DNA from: Chondrosia reniformis
Taxonomy: Eukaryota > Porifera > Demospongiae > Chondrillida > Chondrillidae
DNA length: 64,000 nt
Assembly (NCBI GenBank): GCA_947172415.1
Contig: OX359192.1
Span: 560,501 to 624,500, forward strand
Reading direction: 5' to 3'
Positions 59,778 to 64,000 of the stretch are shown piece after piece. A model generated the notes under the pieces. It searched no databases, was not told where the DNA came from, and saw only the letters and a program-made list of their open reading frames with translations. Positions within the stretch are counted from its first letter, which is position 1; the number at the start of each line of letters is the position of its first letter. Both the position numbers and the translations under genes were made by a program.

Positions 59778-60415
59778 TGCAATGTATTACAGTATTTTCC
59801 ATAGATTTTAATCATGTTTCAGGTAATGAATAATGAATTGAAACATAAGATACAGAAATATGGATGACATTTGAGAGAAATAATGTGAGGAATGAAATTT
59901 AATTGCAAGCTATGATTATCAAGCAAGAACTTTATACAAAGTGTTCTTACCCTATAACTGCAATCAAGTTAGCTAAATCTTTAGTAGTAACTGCACTGCA
60001 ATGAGGGGCAACATAAAACCTGACATTGGGACATTGGGATCATCACATATAAAACAGGTCTGATGGCCAATTGGTCAATAATTGGTTTGGTTCCATGGCA
60101 ATTACTTTGCCTCTATTCAGAAAAGTTGCTAATTGAATTGTTGCTATATATGCATGGTACTTAGGTTGTTATCCAGAAAAGTTGTTATTGTACTGTTGCT
60201 ATTGTAACAAATATCAATCCCTGTCATAGAACAATTGCTGAATTGGTTTGTACTAGACCTGCCATTGTTCTTTGTTATTCCCCATAATAACAATAATCTG
60301 AACTAGAACATTGTAACAAAGTTCTCTAAGTAATAATCAATCACAAATAATTTTAACAAATCTGAAGTGGTTATCACACAAAGAATACAAACTGACATGC
60401 CTTACCTTATAAACT
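59778..60415. other. Downstream of UTP15, no gene seen
   Basis: AT-rich. Words such as AGAAAAGTTG(C/T)TA and GTTGCTAT recur irregularly. No poly(A) signal with the AATAAA consensus stands out near the UTP15 stop. Confidence 0.45.
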
Positions 60416-60999
60416 AAAAAGATACTTGGCTCTAGGACATAGAGACACTTGAACTATATATAATTGCTGACCTATTAAATGGCTTTTATATACGTACATG
60501 TAGCCAAGAAGCTCTCCAGCTGAGCACTGCCACATTTCTAGTTTGACTGGAGAACATTAGCTGAGAGCTATGGACTTAAACCAAACTGTATGAAACACAA
60601 GTTTGGGATTCCTTTGGTAAACCTATCATTACCTCAATTCAATTTTTAAGACACAAAAACTTGAAAACTATAGCTACTTCTATAGAAACAAAAACAGTAT
60701 AAACCTGCATGTGAATAAAAAGATACTTGGTTCTAGGACATAGAGACACTTGAACTATAATTGCTGACCTATTAAATGGCTTTATATACATGTAGCCAAG
60801 AAGCTCTCCAGCTGAGCACTACCACATTTCTAGTTTGACTGGAGAACATTAGCTGAGAGCTATGGGACTTAAGCCAAACTGTATGAAACACAAGTTTGGG
60901 ATTCCTTTGGTAAACCTATCATTACCTCAATTCAATTTTTAAGACACAAAAACTAGCTACTTCTATAGAAACAAAAACAGTATAAACCTGCATGTGAAT
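60416..60999. repeat. Tandem duplication of about 290-300 bp
   Basis: 60416-60715 is repeated at 60716-60999 with a few small deletions (about 95% alike by eye). Landmarks are AAAAAGATACTTGG, AGCCAAGAAGCTCTCCAGCT and AAACCTGCATGTGAAT in both. It has no coding capacity. Confidence 0.9.
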
Positions 61000-61551
61000 A
61001 AACATGCTAAAAATGTACTTATATTGGCCTGGACTGGTATAGACAAAACTAAAAGCACAATTGTTATCTTTCTAGTCAGACTTGAGGAAAACATGTATAA
61101 CATTTAAGACCAAAAGTTCATACAACCAAATAACCATTGTTACAATAACAAGATTGCCATGGTAACAACTGCAATCCATTCAAGGCTACAACTGAACAAT
61201 TAGCTGGTAGTACAATGTCTTATTAAACTATAAAGTTGTCTACAGTAAATATTAAGGGCATGAATGATTCCCTGATTCCCATGTACCAACTTCACAAAGC
61301 TGCAACCTCAGAGCTGTGCATGCATGTAGCCTTTCACATCATCTTGTCCATGTATCTGTCACACTTTCTTAGTCAAACGTATCATCAGATTATGTCCAGT
61401 GCATTCTGATAAGTCCTAAACAAGTAACAACAAACTTGTAAACAATTAGACAAGACAAACAAACACATACAAAGCTGGTAAATACCTTAATAATTAATCC
61501 TAAAAGAAAACGTTTCATTAAAGCTTTGCCTTTAGTAGCAAATAACTTCAC

Positions 61552-61577
61552 TTGACGGCTGTCCAAAAATTTTGCAT
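61552..61577 (-). other. Candidate short start exon paired with 11778-11792
   Basis: The minus strand reads ATG CAA AAT TTT TGG ACA GCC GTC AA, then GTGAAG. The copy at 11778-11792 reads ATG GCA GCC GTC GGG, then GTAAAG. The shared GCCGTC is in the same frame and both run into a donor-like site. No later exon is recognised at either place, so this may be chance or a dead 5' end. 61000-61551 holds nothing else. Confidence 0.2.
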
Positions 61578-61903
61578 CCAATGGATCATGTGATCCTGAT
61601 TGATTCTTTGCACATTTCTCTTCATCTTATATAGATTGTGGATTAGATATATATATATATATTATCATTTGAGCTTGCAATGTCTAATGCATGATCAAAT
61701 TGCACAAGACTGATTCGAATATACATTATAATTTGTTTTATATATATACATCTACATATTGCATGTGAAAACTTTGCTATAGGATGTACAATGAATGTCT
61801 TTACTATACAAGTTCTATTTAGTGAACATGCATGAGCAGTAGATTTAAGTTAATTACTATATACTATATTGGTATATATATGCAGCAGTTTATATAATTA
61901 GAG

Positions 61904-62841
61904 GTGCATGTTTGACAATGATATAATTTATAGAAGCAACGTGCATGCATGCTTTACTGCATCTGATCGAGCTGGATAGGATAAGACAAAAATGACGTCA
62001 TTTCGAATGATAACACACTGAGGTCCGACTGTACCGCCAAATTTCCTTTAAAATGCCAAGGAAATTTTCAGTTCATCGGCCTACGGGCCATCAACTCTGG
62101 AGGTCTATGCTTGCGTAGATCGACGCGAAAACCGTGGTAGGAGCACGACCATGGTACCATGCGACAAAGGGTCATCGGTGTTCGTATAGTGGGGTGGTCT
62201 CTCTACCTATGGGCTAGTGCCTGGAGATGTATCTCACTATTAATCTTGCTTGTGTGTTAAATTGGCACTTGCGGATTCTCACTATACGACCCGTACCTGG
62301 AGGAGCGTGGGTCCAGTGCCACTACGTAGTCGGTCAGGAAGCTATTGTAGGCTGCCACATCAGGTTGGTTTGGAAGACATTCGCAGTTGCAATTGGAATT
62401 GTTATACTCAAATGTTATGTATGTTCTATGTACATGTCGGTTAATGTATTCTCTACTTATTTCTTGTAGTTCATCGATGGGTCCCTACTCTAAAGCAACC
62501 TGGCCGATCCCAATGAGCTAAAGTCTGTGTACAGTGCTCTCAAACTGCGTTGTGTGCACATGATGATTCTCATTGGTGGGAGTTTGTGGTCCGCCAGGGT
62601 CGGGCTTGTTCTGTCCGTAGTGTGAGGCAGGGCAAGACTAGTAACTGGTCATAGGACGGTCAGGTACGCCGGATCGCTCCCGTGCAACTTCTCTTACGAC
62701 GCCAGTAGTGGAAGTGTCAAACAGAGTTGAAAACATTTTTTGGGGCACGAAGTACTTCTACCTCCTCGTGGTGTGCCCTGGGGTCACCTTTACATTCAGT
62801 AAAGTGATGCGAAAAGAAGTACTGCAGCAAAGATCCAGTAA
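61904..62841. repeat. 0.94-kb near-identical element, copy 2
   Basis: Same orientation as 11971-12911 and almost identical, including the CRE-like TGACGTCA (61993-62000). Left flank 61830-61903 is alignable but gapped. To the right, identity stops abruptly after GATCCAGTAA at 62841. The small frames here differ from copy 1 only where the presumed intron differs. Confidence 0.85.
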
Positions 62842-62957
62842 CACTCAAAAGGAGAAGAAACAAAGCTGAAAAAATTGTCCACAAAGAACTAAATTTTAAG
62901 AACCTTTATTGTTTGAACATTTTTCTTTGTAAAAATTGACTGTATATGTATGTTTTT

Positions 62958-63023
62958 TTCAAAATTGTGAAACAAATTGATCATTATTCAATCTATGCAA
63001 TCCCAATTGGTGATAATGATTTG
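62958..63023. repeat. 66-bp segment inverted relative to copy 1
   Basis: This is the reverse complement of 12985-13050 with two mismatches, while the sequences on both sides are in direct orientation between the two loci. Confidence 0.85.
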
Positions 63024-63139
63024 AATTCATAATGAAATTGGAATAAGAAATTACAAACTATGCTTATCACAAATGCATCTATATACATGTAAGCATTCAG
63101 TATACTCTTGTATATTATAATACAGGCAGGCGATTCGTG

Positions 63140-63275
63140 TGAAGAAAAAAAGTTTAAAAAAGGAAGAAAGTAAGTAAATAAAAAAGGATGAAAGTAAACC
63201 GAAAAAGAAAAAAAGAAAAAAGGAAAAAGGATGAGAAGTAAACCGAAAAAGAAAAAAGGAAAAAAGAAAGATGAA
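63140..63275. repeat. A-rich tract matching 13200-13295
   Basis: AAAAAG-type low complexity with the marker AAGTAAACCGAAAAAG, duplicated within itself. Confidence 0.8.
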
Positions 63276-63423
63276 TCGCAAAGGGCACAACAAATTCATG
63301 TATATAAGCCAGCAATGTCACTTAGTTACTGAATGAATTTTTCATTTTTCTATGGATTCTTGTTTTACTGCATGCATATTTAACTTTTATTTTATGGAAA
63401 CCCTGTAAAGTAGCCTGCACTGG

Positions 63424-63651
63424 CTAAGTGGTCCCATTATAATTCAATTCAATGTAATAATATGGAGCATATAGCATCATATTCAATCTACATAAATGTA
63501 TTTCTAATCCTTGATCAATGCATTCTTTGAAGTTTGATAGGCTCTTTGAAGTATCACACTCTTTGTACAGTGACTTGATGATGTATCTCTCTCTGCTGTG
63601 TCTGGTCTTGTAAGGTGTGGCTTTGCTCAGTTTGAAGTACATGTGGCTCAC
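63424..63651 (-). CDS. Hypothetical fragment
   Basis: An open minus-strand frame with protein-like content (SHMYFKLSKATPYKTRHSRE, SLYKECDTSKSLSNFKECID) that stays open upstream through WIRV. Further upstream, about 63760-63830 gives CGCEKKGDLQDLVEEKLEK in another frame. I recognise neither. They may be exons or remnants of a gene whose rest lies beyond the right edge. Confidence 0.2.
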   Translation of the reverse strand: MSHMYFKLSKATPYKTRHSRERYIIKSLYKECDTSKSLSNFKECIDQGLEIHLCRLNMMLYAPYYYIELNYNGTT

Positions 63652-64000
63652 TCGTATCCACAGGTATGTTATTAGCTACTACTTGATGGTTGGGAGGGAC
63701 AAGAGCTTTGGACTAGTCAGCTTGCATTCCTGAAGTCCTTTTCATCCTTTTTCTAGCTTCTCCTCAACAAGGTCTTGAAGATCTCCTTTCTTTTCGCAAC
63801 CGCATGTTGAACGACAGAAGTATTTCTAAACTGGAAAATGGCTACATACTCTATATAATATCTGCATGTATATGTCCATCTTTACGTGGTTGCTTAGTAA
63901 CGTAACATTTGTGCCAGGGATCCATTTTATAGAAATTTACAATAAAATAGCTGTATATTCGCATGCAATGTATTGACAAGTGAGAACTGTATATCGATGT

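Overview
The window is eukaryotic and almost certainly metazoan. It has GT-AG introns, short intergenic gaps, AT-rich introns full of minisatellites and many short TACGTA-type palindromes. It carries intact animal genes: VPS28, UTP15, an ARID3/Dead ringer factor, a TNFAIP8/TIPE protein, a WDR93-like ciliary protein and a LEM-BTB protein. Compact head-to-head gene pairs combined with an early-branching animal gene set suggest a marine invertebrate, most likely a demosponge of the Amphimedon type. The species is an inference. Family names are recalled from memory and were not searched.

Layout, left to right. 133-2650 (-): a protein with a CAP C-terminal-like beta-helix, cut by the left edge. 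2933-8518 (-): a nine-exon WDR93-like gene whose exon 5 lies between two perfect 138-bp inverted arms. 8592-9257 (+): intronless VPS28, 73 bp from the WDR93-like start. 9258-14013: no intact gene; it holds a decayed kelch fragment and the first copy of an unexplained 0.94-kb GC-richer element (11971-12911). 14014-17209 (-): an 825-aa LEM/BTB protein with two coding minisatellites and a ubiquitin-like domain lying between the two halves of its BTB domain. 17357-26526 (+): a TNFAIP8-like gene with one 8.6-kb intron. 27190-39962 (-): ARID3, six exons. 40436-59777 (+): UTP15, eleven exons, one intron of 16.3 kb. 59778-64000: no resolved gene; it holds a tandem duplication and the second copy of the 0.94-kb element (61904-62841).

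Three successive head-to-head pairs (WDR93-like/VPS28, LEM-BTB/TNFAIP8-like, ARID3/UTP15) share start-to-start gaps of 73, 147 and 473 bp. All exon chains given here were joined by hand from splice sites and reading phase, and every junction keeps the frame. The genes are unrelated housekeeping, ciliary, signalling and transcription genes, so the shared feature is promoter architecture and not a common pathway.

The main candidates for something undescribed are: the duplicated 0.94-kb element, nearly identical between copies while its flanks have diverged and carry a 66-bp inversion; the BTB domain interrupted by a ubiquitin-like domain; the perfect inverted repeat around one WDR93-like exon; and a 34-bp minisatellite shared between ARID3 and UTP15 introns.
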